DNA of 36,741 nt from a virus. A program made the translations under genes and the position numbers. Numbering within the stretch: position 1 is the first letter of the stretch; every line of letters begins with the position of its first letter. The stretch is taken from the IMG/VR virus record IMGVR_UViG_3300036806_000060, positions 1-36,741 of that record; one strand, written 5' to 3'. Below the pieces are notes generated by a model. The model was given only the letters and a program-made list of their open reading frames with translations, had not been told where the DNA came from and ran no database searches. This document shows positions 14,991 to 21,259 of this stretch, in pieces.

Positions 14991-15109
14991 AGAGGCCGGC
15001 TCACAACACGCTCGCACCGTGTTAAGCCATGAAGAGGGAGGGTCGGTTCGCCGCCGGCTCTCCCCGCCATCTCCCGACGATGCGCCCGCGCACCGCCTCC
15101 GTCAAGGCG

Positions 15110-15331
15110 CTAATCGAAAAGGCCGGCCTTTTTCGGGACGGCGAAATCCTCCAGCTTCATCTCTTCGCGCGTCGCGGCGATGATGGCCAGCATGGTCTCC
15201 ATCCTCGGCTTGCCGCGTCCATTCATGATGCGTGACAGCGTGGCCGGCATGATGCCGGTGCGGATCGCGAAATGGTTCGCCGATTCGCCATTGTCGAAAA
15301 GCCAGCGCCGCAAGGGATGTCGTGTTGCCAT
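15110..15331 (-). CDS. Cro/C1-type HTH repressor
   Basis: The 73-residue product is a single XRE-family domain: FDNGESANHFAIRTGIMPAT as helices 2-3, LSRIMNGRGKPRMETMLAII as the rest. It ends KKAGLFD and is far shorter than lambda CI, with no oligomerisation or LexA-like cleavage domain, so Cro-like or small-repressor behaviour is likely. It faces left. No Shine-Dalgarno precedes its ATG. The candidate -10 (15338-15343) ends six bases before the start, which suggests a leaderless message. It probably sets the balance between leftward and rightward early transcription. Confidence 0.88.
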   Translation of the reverse strand: MATRHPLRRWLFDNGESANHFAIRTGIMPATLSRIMNGRGKPRMETMLAIIAATREEMKLEDFAVPKKAGLFD

Positions 15332-15337
15332 GACGGC

Positions 15338-15366
15338 TACATATGCGATAAGAAAATTAGCGTCAA
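15338..15366 (-). promoter_or_regulatory. Leftward promoter of repressor, predicted leaderless
   Basis: On the minus strand, TTGACG (15366-15361) and TATGTA (15343-15338) are separated by exactly 17 bases. Six bases then separate the -10 from the repressor ATG, so the usual start point falls on or next to the A of ATG. The -35 is mirrored by a rightward TTGACG twenty bases away. Confidence 0.6.
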
Positions 15367-15380
15367 GGCGAAAATAGCGG

Positions 15381-15409
15381 TTGACGTGGTAATATCATTA
15401 TCGTAAAAG
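15381..15409 (+). promoter_or_regulatory. Rightward early promoter facing away from repressor
   Basis: TTGACG at 15381-15386 is followed after 17 bases by TAAAAG (15404-15409), a weaker -10. It points toward the 15453 gene and its GAGGAGA site. Together with the leftward promoter it forms a nearly symmetric region centred near 15374: CGATAA/TTATCG and CGTCAA/TTGACG pairs lie at matching distances. Competition between the two directions or a shared operator is likely. Confidence 0.45.
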
Positions 15410-15452
15410 GATGCGCGGCGCGGGAATGGCCCGGGCGAGAGGAGAGACGGGG

Positions 15453-15701
15453 ATGGACATGAATGCGAGAGAAGAGCTGGAGGCGGCGGCCCATTGGCTC
15501 GGATATCAACACGAAGACCTGAGTTTCGGTCTTAAGTCGGCCGAGGATGCCATCAAACTTTGGCGTGCCTGGACTTCGAACCCCGCGTTACCGGAGTTTT
15601 GTGATGTTTGCGAAACGCTGAATGAGGGCCGACGGTTTCGCGCCCTCATGAAAAAGACGCTGGGATATGATCCTTGGAAGCACGCCGTGACTTCGGCCTG
15701 A
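15453..15701 (+). CDS. First rightward early gene, hypothetical
   Basis: The 82-residue product starts MDMNAREELEAAAHWLGYQH. GAGGAGA lies eight bases upstream of this ATG, so the longer frame from 15411 is not used. The protein is helical and acidic/aromatic, with CDVCETLNEGRRFRALMKK near the C-terminus. By position it would be the cro counterpart, but it shows no helix-turn-helix, and the leftward gene is the HTH protein. Unknown family. Confidence 0.65.
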   Translation: MDMNAREELEAAAHWLGYQHEDLSFGLKSAEDAIKLWRAWTSNPALPEFCDVCETLNEGRRFRALMKKTLGYDPWKHAVTSA

Positions 15702-15706
15702 CCATC

Positions 15707-15787
15707 GTGCGGCCGGCCACCGGGCCGATGTTCTCCGGGCGGGACCAATATCGCTATGACAGAAACGGCCGCATTCATTGCGCATAA
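15707..15787 (+). CDS. Possible 26-codon ORF in operon gap
   Basis: A GTG at 15707 opens a short frame ending in GRDQYRYDRNGRIHCA with a TAA at 15785-15787. It starts six bases after the previous stop and fills most of the gap before the next gene. No ribosome site is visible. It is listed only because every other gap in these operons holds a small gene. It may well be non-coding. Confidence 0.25.
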   Translation: MRPATGPMFSGRDQYRYDRNGRIHCA

Positions 15788-15799
15788 AGGAGAATGTCG

Positions 15800-16033
15800 A
15801 TGATCACGATCTACGCGAACTGGTCAGGGAACAGCCTTACCCGTGGCGAGACTCTGGTGGATGCGCGCGCGAAACTGACAATGGCCGATTGCGCGCCGGG
15901 CACCATGTTCGGTGACGGGCCGGCCGAGTTGACCGCGCTGGATACAGGGCCACACGACACGATCCGGCCGGGCCGAGAGAAGCTCGACGCGCTCCAGGTC
16001 GCGAAAGAGTTCTTCTCGAAGGTCAGCTCCTGA
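15800..16033 (+). CDS. Hypothetical protein, 77 residues
   Basis: ATG at 15800 is preferred because AGGAG lies seven bases upstream; an ATG at 15794 is only one base from that site. The product has a beta-like N-terminal part (MITIYANWSGNSLTRGETL), a central acidic loop and a helix (REKLDALQVAKEFFSKVSS). No family is recognised. It is one of the chain of small rightward genes between the switch and the non-coding region. Confidence 0.65.
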   Translation: MITIYANWSGNSLTRGETLVDARAKLTMADCAPGTMFGDGPAELTALDTGPHDTIRPGREKLDALQVAKEFFSKVSS

Positions 16034-16085
16034 CATTCGTGCGGCTGGCCTCAGCGACATGAGAGCCAGGGGATGGGGAAGCATC

Positions 16086-16313
16086 ATGAGTAACAGACTT
16101 ATCATCAATTCACGCGGCGAGACCATCAAGGCGATCGATCTCGCTGATGGCCGCGTCCGGCTCCAGGTCGCGGCGCTCGCGGACAGTCTCACGCTGACCA
16201 CGCGCGGTGCCACCGTCGAGATCGAGTTCAGCCGCCAGGAAGCGGCGGCGCTGTGCCTCTCGCTCGCCGATGCGATCGATATGGCGTGCGAACTGACGCC
16301 GAGGAAAATCTGA
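16086..16313 (+). CDS. Small beta/alpha hypothetical protein
   Basis: The 75-residue product (MSNRLIINSRGETIKAIDL, DGRVRLQVAALADSLTLTTR, FSRQEAAALCLSLADAIDMA) is a set of beta strands followed by one helix. A GGGGAAGC site precedes the ATG; the frame extending to 16059 lacks one. The stop overlaps the next ATG in TGATG. Strand-rich proteins with a final A-x-A-L-C-x-x-L-x-D-A-I helix occur in phage accessory regions, with no known role. Confidence 0.7.
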   Translation: MSNRLIINSRGETIKAIDLADGRVRLQVAALADSLTLTTRGATVEIEFSRQEAAALCLSLADAIDMACELTPRKI

Positions 16314-16618
16314 TGTCCTGGGGTGCTCAGCGCGAATGGACGCCGGCCGAGGATGCCTTCGTGCGGGCCAATTGGTTCAGCCTGTCGCTCGTCGCGATGG
16401 GTCGTGCGATCGGTGTGACGCATGCGACCGTGCTGCATCGCGGCACCCGCGTGCTTGACCTGCCCTGGCCACGTGAACGCGAAACCACACCTCCCGCCGA
16501 TCCCGCCGAGGACATGGACCTCGATCGCGATCCGCTGCCCGCCGGCCATCCCATGAGCTGGGGACTGATCACCGCCGGCACATGCCTCGCCGGCACCCTC
16601 TATCCGGAGCCATGCTAA
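16313..16618 (+). CDS. GcrA/Myb-like HTH DNA-binding protein
   Basis: The 101-residue product opens MSWGAQREWTPAEDAFVRAN and continues WFSLSLVAMGRAIGVTHATV then LHRGTRVLDLPWPRERE. The W-T-P-A-E-D opening followed by an R-A-I-G-V-T-x-x-x-V-x-x-R helix matches the N-terminal HTH of GcrA and SANT/Myb-like phage regulators. The C-terminal part (AGHPMSWGLITAGTCLAGTL) is separate and short. GAGGAAAA precedes the ATG, which overlaps the previous stop. It lacks the GcrA Cys-rich tail, which is instead present in the 18248-18895 protein. Confidence 0.7.
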   Translation: MSWGAQREWTPAEDAFVRANWFSLSLVAMGRAIGVTHATVLHRGTRVLDLPWPRERETTPPADPAEDMDLDRDPLPAGHPMSWGLITAGTCLAGTLYPEPC

Positions 16619-16770
16619 TGACGCTACCCAGATATGAGAAATATGATCCCTCGTGGCGGCGGCGCGAGAGCGACCGGCAAATCATCGCCAAGGTGGGACT
16701 GGTCATCATCGGCAGTTGCGCCTTCTGGGCAGCCATCGCCATGATGGTGCTGGCCTGGGTGCATCGGTGA
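16618..16770 (+). CDS. Single-span membrane protein, 50 residues
   Basis: The ATG at 16618 overlaps the previous TAA, with GGAG eight bases upstream. The product starts MTLPRYEKYDPSWRRRESDR, a strongly basic cytoplasmic head, followed by one hydrophobic helix (VGLVIIGSCAFWAAIAMMVL) and a short AWVHR end. Positive residues before the span predict an N-in orientation. Its role is unknown. Confidence 0.7.
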   Translation: MTLPRYEKYDPSWRRRESDRQIIAKVGLVIIGSCAFWAAIAMMVLAWVHR

Positions 16771-17000
16771 ACGAATCCATCCTGATCACCCTGGCCCGCG
16801 CCATCGCGCGGCGGAACCTGGAGCGAATCGGCGAAGGGCTCGGCGGCATGGCCGAGATGGTGTTGCCGGCGGAAACGTTCGATCATCTCGTCCGGGAGCT
16901 GCGAGGCCAGCATGTGAGACCGCCATGGACGATGACCGAACCGCTGATCTTCTGCTCCGTCGTGATGAAACGGCTCGAATCGAACGGCCCGCCCGGTTGA
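16767..17000 (+). CDS. Hypothetical helical protein, 77 residues
   Basis: GTG at 16767 forms a GTGA overlap with the previous stop. The product starts MNESILITLARAIARRNLER and continues GLGGMAEMVLPAETFDHLVR. It is helical and ends with SNGPPG. Its TGA overlaps the next ATG. Earlier in-frame starts lie within the membrane protein gene and are rejected. Confidence 0.65.
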   Translation: MNESILITLARAIARRNLERIGEGLGGMAEMVLPAETFDHLVRELRGQHVRPPWTMTEPLIFCSVVMKRLESNGPPG

Positions 17001-17191
17001 TGCCATCCATCGTCCATGACCCAGGATCGCCGCTCGATGGCCATGGCCTGCTGATGATCGTCGCGCGCGATATCTGGATCTGCCAGGCGACGGATGATCG
17101 TGACCGGATGCTCGCCCCGCTCGGGGCACTGATCCGAAACAGTTCCGCCCCGGAAGGCGATTGCCAACCGGGGCGGGATGTGATCCAATGA
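17000..17191 (+). CDS. Small hypothetical protein, 63 residues
   Basis: The start MPSIVHDPGSPLDGHGLLMI overlaps the previous stop in TGATG. A longer form starting at 16925 is rejected because it covers the previous gene. The centre (ARDIWICQATDDRDRMLAPL) is a strand followed by a helix. The C-terminal segment SAPEGDCQPGRDVIQ is loop-like. No function can be read. Confidence 0.6.
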   Translation: MPSIVHDPGSPLDGHGLLMIVARDIWICQATDDRDRMLAPLGALIRNSSAPEGDCQPGRDVIQ

Positions 17192-17342
17192 ACCTGTCCA
17201 CCGCGAGTTGACTGCTCCGGGGACGTGAGAGCGGGCGACGCTCTGGGTTCGAAACGTGTAGCCGGGTTTCCGGTTCCGTGCAACCCCCAGACCCGCAGCG
17301 CCATCGAAATTTCATCCGGGAGACCGGAGGGGGCGAATTGGC
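17192..17342 (+). other. Hairpin-rich 150-base leader before 17343 gene
   Basis: No gene is seen here. Three clean hairpins lie in order: AGAGCG/CGCTCT (17228-17244), CCGG-GTTT-CCGG (17262-17273) and TCCGG-GAGA-CCGGA (17315-17328, a GNRA-type loop). The last lies just before the GGAGGGGG ribosome site of the next gene. A GGTTCGAAAC string resembles a tRNA T-loop, but no tRNA folds around it. A structured 5' leader is the simplest reading. Confidence 0.4.
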
Positions 17343-17744
17343 GTGAGCAAGCGGCACGGCACATGGAACGGATTAAAGCAGCGTCGGTGGACGCGGCGCA
17401 AATATCGCTCCGTTGATAGCGTGGCTCACACTGAGTGGCTCGGTGATCAAAAGATCGGAACCTTTGGCCCCGCCGCCCCGGCGCTACGCGTTGATCCGCG
17501 CACCGGCGCCAAATACAATCTGCCAACCACGGCTGCTCAACGCGTGTGGGATAGCTATCCGCCGAAGCGGCAACGCGTCCCTGCCGGACCTCCCGAGATA
17601 TGCATCGTCGTTGGCGCGGATTGCCCGTGGAACACAACGCCCGGCGTCCGGCAGGTCCACCAGTTCACCACTATTTTTGAGGCGCGGAATGCGGGTTTCA
17701 ATATCCCGTTATTCAGCCGGGGAGGCCGCGACCGCGATCGATAA
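17343..17744 (+). CDS. Basic hypothetical protein between structured regions
   Basis: The 133-residue product begins MSKRHGTWNGLKQRRWTRRK, a strongly basic N-terminus, and later has PEICIVVGADCPWNTTPGVR and a basic end SRGGRDRDR. GTG at 17343 has GGAGGGGG nine bases upstream. No nuclease, HNH or LAGLIDADG motif is visible, so it is not clearly a homing endonuclease despite its setting between two structured non-coding stretches. Codon use is less biased than its neighbours, so the coding call is moderate. Confidence 0.5.
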   Translation: MSKRHGTWNGLKQRRWTRRKYRSVDSVAHTEWLGDQKIGTFGPAAPALRVDPRTGAKYNLPTTAAQRVWDSYPPKRQRVPAGPPEICIVVGADCPWNTTPGVRQVHQFTTIFEARNAGFNIPLFSRGGRDRDR

Positions 17745-18247
17745 CACCTGTCGAGGATGATGATCCTCTGCGCGCGAAATCCGTAGCGCACCGTCGGGGT
17801 TAGGACGGCAGGGGGCAGGTGACGATAAGAGGGTTACTGTGGGAAGCGCGAAATCCCTCCGCCTACGACTGGCTCCGGCCGGCACTCCGGCGCGCGCACG
17901 GGAGAGACAATCGATCGGCTGTGACTTGTCATGAGCTGGTTGATTGACCCGTTAGGTGGTGTCCGGGTGACGGTCGGCCTCTCCGGCACGTCTGCCTGTC
18001 CGCATCAGGTTCTAACCTGGCCGGTCAGTTGTCCTGACACCTACGGGTGTCGCGTAGGGACGACTCTGAGCCGGTCCATTGTTCCAATGGACGCATGAGT
18101 CGGCATTGATGAACGATCGTTTATTGTTTAGGGAAAAAAGAAAGATTCTTCTGGACGTACAGCAAAATCGTCGTTTTTTCGCAAAAATCGCGTTTTCGTC
18201 AATCGCGCCGATAACATCGTGTCAACATAACCGAAAGGGATAACGTC
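17745..18247 (+). other. 503-base structured non-coding region, candidate ncRNA or leader
   Basis: No credible gene is found. Stems read on the plus strand include GAGGAT/ATCCTC (17753-17768), CCGTC/GACGG (17791-17808), GAGGG/CCCTC (17829-17859), CAGGT/ACCTG (18006-18019), GACACC-TACG-GGTGTC (18036-18051, a UNCG-type loop) and GTCCATTG-TTC-CAATGGAC (18074-18092) inside an outer CGACTC/GAGTCG stem (18061-18102). A perfect AACGATCGTT palindrome sits at 18112-18121. An AT-rich stretch with repeated AAAATCG blocks leads to the AAAGGGA site of the GcrA-like gene. It may be a long 5' leader, a phage RNA, or both. No promoter is certain. Confidence 0.45.
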
Positions 18248-18895
18248 ATGGCCTATCACGCTAAACTCAGTGAAATCCGCTCTCCGATCCGCACCCCTCA
18301 AATCGTGGCTCGCATTCGATCGTTCATCGCCGAGAGGGGACCGGGGAATGCGGGTAACATCGTTATCGCGGATATGATTTGGCGGGAATTCAATATTCCG
18401 GTCACAGGAGGACAGGTTGCTGGATGTCTTACCCGCGAAGGAATATCGAGAGGCGGCGCCCGACCTGGAATACATCGCGTCGAGAGCAAGCCCCCAGGTC
18501 CGAAGCCCAAAGAGCGGCCAGCGGAAATAGCGCATCCCACGCCAGCGCCTCTACCGCCGCTGCCATCCCTGGCAAGCGATACGCCAATGATCGAACCAAC
18601 GAAAATACCGCCGCCGATCGCGGAAAAATACCGCGCCATGTCGCGGCAGGCCGAGTTGCTGAGAACCGTCAGGTCCGTGCAAGGGACCGTTATCACAGAG
18701 GCACCCTCGCCGTTTCGCCGCTCACGCCAATGTCTCTGGCCCATCGGGGAGCCGGGCACACGGGATTTCCGCTACTGTGACGCACCTCACAACGGCCCGA
18801 AGGACTATTGCCCGGAGCATCACGCCATGGCGTATCAGCGGCACGATCGACGACCGGACACCGCCCCGCCCGTTGATCAAGGAGGCTACATATGA
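18248..18895 (+). CDS. GcrA-family regulator, probable late-gene activator
   Basis: The 215-residue protein has an N-terminal winged-helix-like part (ADMIWREFNIPVTGGQVAGC, LTREGISRGGARPG at about 41-75), a long Pro-rich linker (about 80-125) and the GcrA C-terminal signature: QCLWPIGEPGTRDFRYCDAP with C162 and C177, then KDYCPEHHAMAYQ with C188 and H191. In Caulobacter, GcrA binds sigma-70 and methylated GANTC promoters. The N-terminal part differs from the usual W-T-x-E opening. An AAAGGGA site precedes ATG. It is the first gene upstream of the packaging and head genes, so late activation is a reasonable inference. Confidence 0.85.
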   Translation: MAYHAKLSEIRSPIRTPQIVARIRSFIAERGPGNAGNIVIADMIWREFNIPVTGGQVAGCLTREGISRGGARPGIHRVESKPPGPKPKERPAEIAHPTPAPLPPLPSLASDTPMIEPTKIPPPIAEKYRAMSRQAELLRTVRSVQGTVITEAPSPFRRSRQCLWPIGEPGTRDFRYCDAPHNGPKDYCPEHHAMAYQRHDRRPDTAPPVDQGGYI

Positions 18896-19173
18896 AACAC
18901 GAAACGCTGAAAATGCACGATAGCGAGGTAACGTCGGAGATGATGCTCGCCGGATTGCACGCTTGGGTAGAGCTGGCGGACGGAGAGGTCACTGAGGATG
19001 ACTTCGCCAAACTCTACCGCGCCATGCGCGCCGCCGCGCCGGAATGGACCTGGGATCGGGAGCAGAGATATCGTATGGCGTTCAATGCCATACTTGATGC
19101 GGCCAACAATTACATTGCGACACTGAGTGCCCCCTTTGAGCTGACTGACGTGGACTTCGCCCCCGCCCGTTGA
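18892..19173 (+). CDS. Small helical protein coupled to GcrA-like gene
   Basis: The 93-residue product starts MKHETLKMHDSEVTSEMMLA. It is acidic and helical (VTEDDFAKLYRAMRAAAPEW, NAILDAANNYIATLSAPFEL). AAGGAGG precedes the ATG, which overlaps the GcrA-like stop (ATGA), so the two are co-translated. No family is recognised. A partner or modulator of the regulator is possible by position only. Confidence 0.7.
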   Translation: MKHETLKMHDSEVTSEMMLAGLHAWVELADGEVTEDDFAKLYRAMRAAAPEWTWDREQRYRMAFNAILDAANNYIATLSAPFELTDVDFAPAR

Positions 19174-19303
19174 CCTGGCGCATCCGTTCTGACAGCGTGG
19201 GGTTGAGGAAGCCGAACCTTGGGCCGGTCGTGTGGTAGTGAGACGAACTATCTCCATTTTGGAAAAAGTTCGATCCGGAGCCAATTCCCCGGCCTTTTTC
19301 TTG

Positions 19304-19327
19304 CCCATCCCCTTTATTCGATATAAT
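19304..19327 (+). promoter_or_regulatory. Candidate late promoter before terminase
   Basis: A perfect TATAAT lies at 19322-19327, 36 bases before the small-terminase ATG. No consensus -35 stands at 17 bases, and weak options (TTCTTG or TTGCCC) are off-spacing. That is what one expects of a promoter needing an activator such as the GcrA-like protein just upstream. The preceding C/T-rich stretch with a CCGG pair and TTTTT (about 19275-19300) might be a weak terminator. Confidence 0.4.
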
Positions 19328-19362
19328 CCCGGTTTGACTGACCGCATTTTGAAACTCGGGAG

Positions 19363-19770
19363 ATGACGAAACCTACTGGCAGACCACCGGGGCGACCTCG
19401 TAAGGATGGACAGGCGCCCAAGCCAGCGCCGCTCCGTTACATGGCCGCCGAGGAGATAGCTCGCCGCAAGGTCGAAGCCGGCGAAGCCGAGGCGCTGTTC
19501 GGCCTGACAGAGGCCGAGATACAGGCGCTTCTCCCCCGAGACATCCTGCGCTTGGCCGCGCACCATGCCGTGCGGGTGGGCGACCTCAAGCTCGCCCGCG
19601 AAATCGCCAAGGACTGGGCACCCTATGAGCATGCCCGGAAGTCTGAGACCGTCACCATCACACCGGAGGATCTGAAGCGTGTCGCTGACACTGCGCGACG
19701 TGAAGCGGCCCGACGCGGCCTCGATGTGGAGCTTGCCCGACTCCCTGTTGCTGGAGCTGTGCCGAATTGA
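19363..19770 (+). CDS. terS: Terminase small subunit, probable
   Basis: The 135-residue protein starts with an AT-hook-like GRPPGRPRKDGQAP segment. A helical core follows (MAAEEIARRKVEAGEAEALF, GLTEAEIQALLPRDILRLAA) and a basic C-terminal helix (LKRVADTARREAARRGLD). Small basic/helical proteins directly upstream of the large terminase usually recognise the packaging site. The ATG is the only good start, though its GGGAG is tight against it. It overlaps the large subunit by 92 bases. The call rests mostly on position and the AT-hook. Confidence 0.75.
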   Translation: MTKPTGRPPGRPRKDGQAPKPAPLRYMAAEEIARRKVEAGEAEALFGLTEAEIQALLPRDILRLAAHHAVRVGDLKLAREIAKDWAPYEHARKSETVTITPEDLKRVADTARREAARRGLDVELARLPVAGAVPN

Positions 19771-21259
19771 CGAAGAACTGGAGCCCTCGCTCGCGGCTCC
19801 CATCTATGACACACCAGCGGAAGCCGACGAGATCGCCGAACTCTGCCGCTCCGGCCTGATGGACTGGTGCTACGAGGCGCTGCGCCACGAGGGCATGGAG
19901 CCGGCCGCGCACCATCGCCTGTTGATCGATCATCTTCAGGCCGTGGCCGACGGCCAGATCAGCAAGCTCATGGTGTTCATGCCGCCTGGCAGCGCCAAGA
20001 GCAAATATGTCAGCGAACTGTTCCCCGCGTGGTTCATGGCGCATTGCCCTGGCGAGCCGATCATCGCCGCTTCGCACACCGCGCGTCTCGCCATTCGCTT
20101 CTCAGGCCGTGTGCAGCGATACGTCCGCGCTTTCCAGGCGGTGCTCGGCTACGGCCTGATGACCGAGGCCAAGGATCGTTGGGAAAACACGCATAACGCT
20201 GAATATCTGGCCGCGACCGTGGGAAGCTCGCTGCCGGGCTTTCGCGCCAAGGTCGCCATCGTCGATGATCCCTATAAAGGTCGTGAGGACGCCGACTCGG
20301 AAAATACCCGCGAATCGGTGTGGGAATGGTGGAACGGCGATCTATCGCCCCGCCTCAAGCCCGATGCCGGCCTGATCCTGATGCACACACGCTATCACGA
20401 AGACGATCAGGCCGCGCGCCTCCTGGCCGCTGAGCCGAACGAATGGACCGTGCTGAGCCTGCCGGCGGTGGCCGAGGACCCGGCCGCGAGCACGCCGGAG
20501 AACATCATTCTGCCCGATGCGCTTGGTCGCGCGCCGGGCGTGCCGATCTGGGCCGATGATCCGAAATATCCGTTCGGCGATCTCATGCTGAAAACCCGCG
20601 ATGCCTTGGCCCGGCGTGGCGCCACGCGGGAATGGCAATCACAATATCAGCAGCGACCACGGCCAACCGAAGGCGCCTTGTTCCATGTCTCGAACATCGC
20701 CGTGCTGGAAATCGCTCCAAACCTCCGTGGCGCGCATGTCGGGCGAGGATGGGATCTGGCCGCGACTCGCAAGATAGGAACGAACGATCCGGATTGGACT
20801 GTCGGCATCAAGCTGGCCCGCATGGCGAGCGGTCTCTATGTGGTGCTGGACGTGGAACGTTTTCGCGGCGGCCCGGACGAGGTCGATACCCGCATCAAGA
20901 ACGTCGCCGATCAAGATGGACCGATAAAGGTTGGCCTGCCACAAGATCCAGGCCAGGCCGGCAAGGCACAGGTGCTGGCCTTCACGCGCCTCCTGTCGGG
21001 CCATCGCATTGAATCGAGCGTGGAGACCGGTGACAAGGCCACGCGCGCCGCGCCGGCCATCAGCCAGGTCAACGGCGGGAACTTCGCGATCGTCGCCGCC
21101 CCATGGAACCGCGCCTTTCTCGACGAGTTGAGCGCGTTCCCCGCCGGCGTGAAGGATGATCAGGTCGATGCGCTGAGCCGGGCATTCTCGCTGGTTGGCC
21201 TTGGCGCCGGATCGCTTATAGTGACCAAAGAACTTCTGGCGGCGATGGCAACGCGATGA
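19679..21259 (+). CDS. terL: Terminase large subunit
   Basis: The 526-residue protein has an N-terminal ATPase with Walker A P-P-G-S-A-K-S at about 102-108, an acidic Walker B V-A-I-V-D-D-P at about 192-198, and a DPYKG continuation. The C-terminal nuclease part has the RNase H-like acids: GWDLAATRK (D359), LPQDPGQAG (D423) and KDDQVDALSRAF (D493-D497). It pumps DNA into proheads and cuts it. The GTG at 19679 has GGAGG nine bases upstream, which favours it over the later ATG despite the 92-base overlap with terS. Confidence 0.95.
   Translation: MSLTLRDVKRPDAASMWSLPDSLLLELCRIDEELEPSLAAPIYDTPAEADEIAELCRSGLMDWCYEALRHEGMEPAAHHRLLIDHLQAVADGQISKLMVFMPPGSAKSKYVSELFPAWFMAHCPGEPIIAASHTARLAIRFSGRVQRYVRAFQAVLGYGLMTEAKDRWENTHNAEYLAATVGSSLPGFRAKVAIVDDPYKGREDADSENTRESVWEWWNGDLSPRLKPDAGLILMHTRYHEDDQAARLLAAEPNEWTVLSLPAVAEDPAASTPENIILPDALGRAPGVPIWADDPKYPFGDLMLKTRDALARRGATREWQSQYQQRPRPTEGALFHVSNIAVLEIAPNLRGAHVGRGWDLAATRKIGTNDPDWTVGIKLARMASGLYVVLDVERFRGGPDEVDTRIKNVADQDGPIKVGLPQDPGQAGKAQVLAFTRLLSGHRIESSVETGDKATRAAPAISQVNGGNFAIVAAPWNRAFLDELSAFPAGVKDDQVDALSRAFSLVGLGAGSLIVTKELLAAMATR

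Noticed and set aside
17221-17280. tRNA-like T-loop string GGTTCGAAAC
   Set aside because: No acceptor, D or anticodon arms of proper length can be formed around it.
17192-18247. Group I intron with homing gene 17343-17744
   Set aside because: No LAGLIDADG, GIY-YIG or HNH motif was found in the gene. I could not identify P7/P3 core pairings or interrupted flanking exons.
18128-18535. Minus-strand frame over the start of the GcrA-like gene
   Set aside because: It overlaps antisense the well-supported regulator. It has no ribosome site and no recognisable domain.
18886-19803. 305-codon minus-strand frame across the terminase upstream region
   Set aside because: It spans antisense to three plus-strand genes, including terS, and to the TATAAT region. 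The composition is shadow-like.
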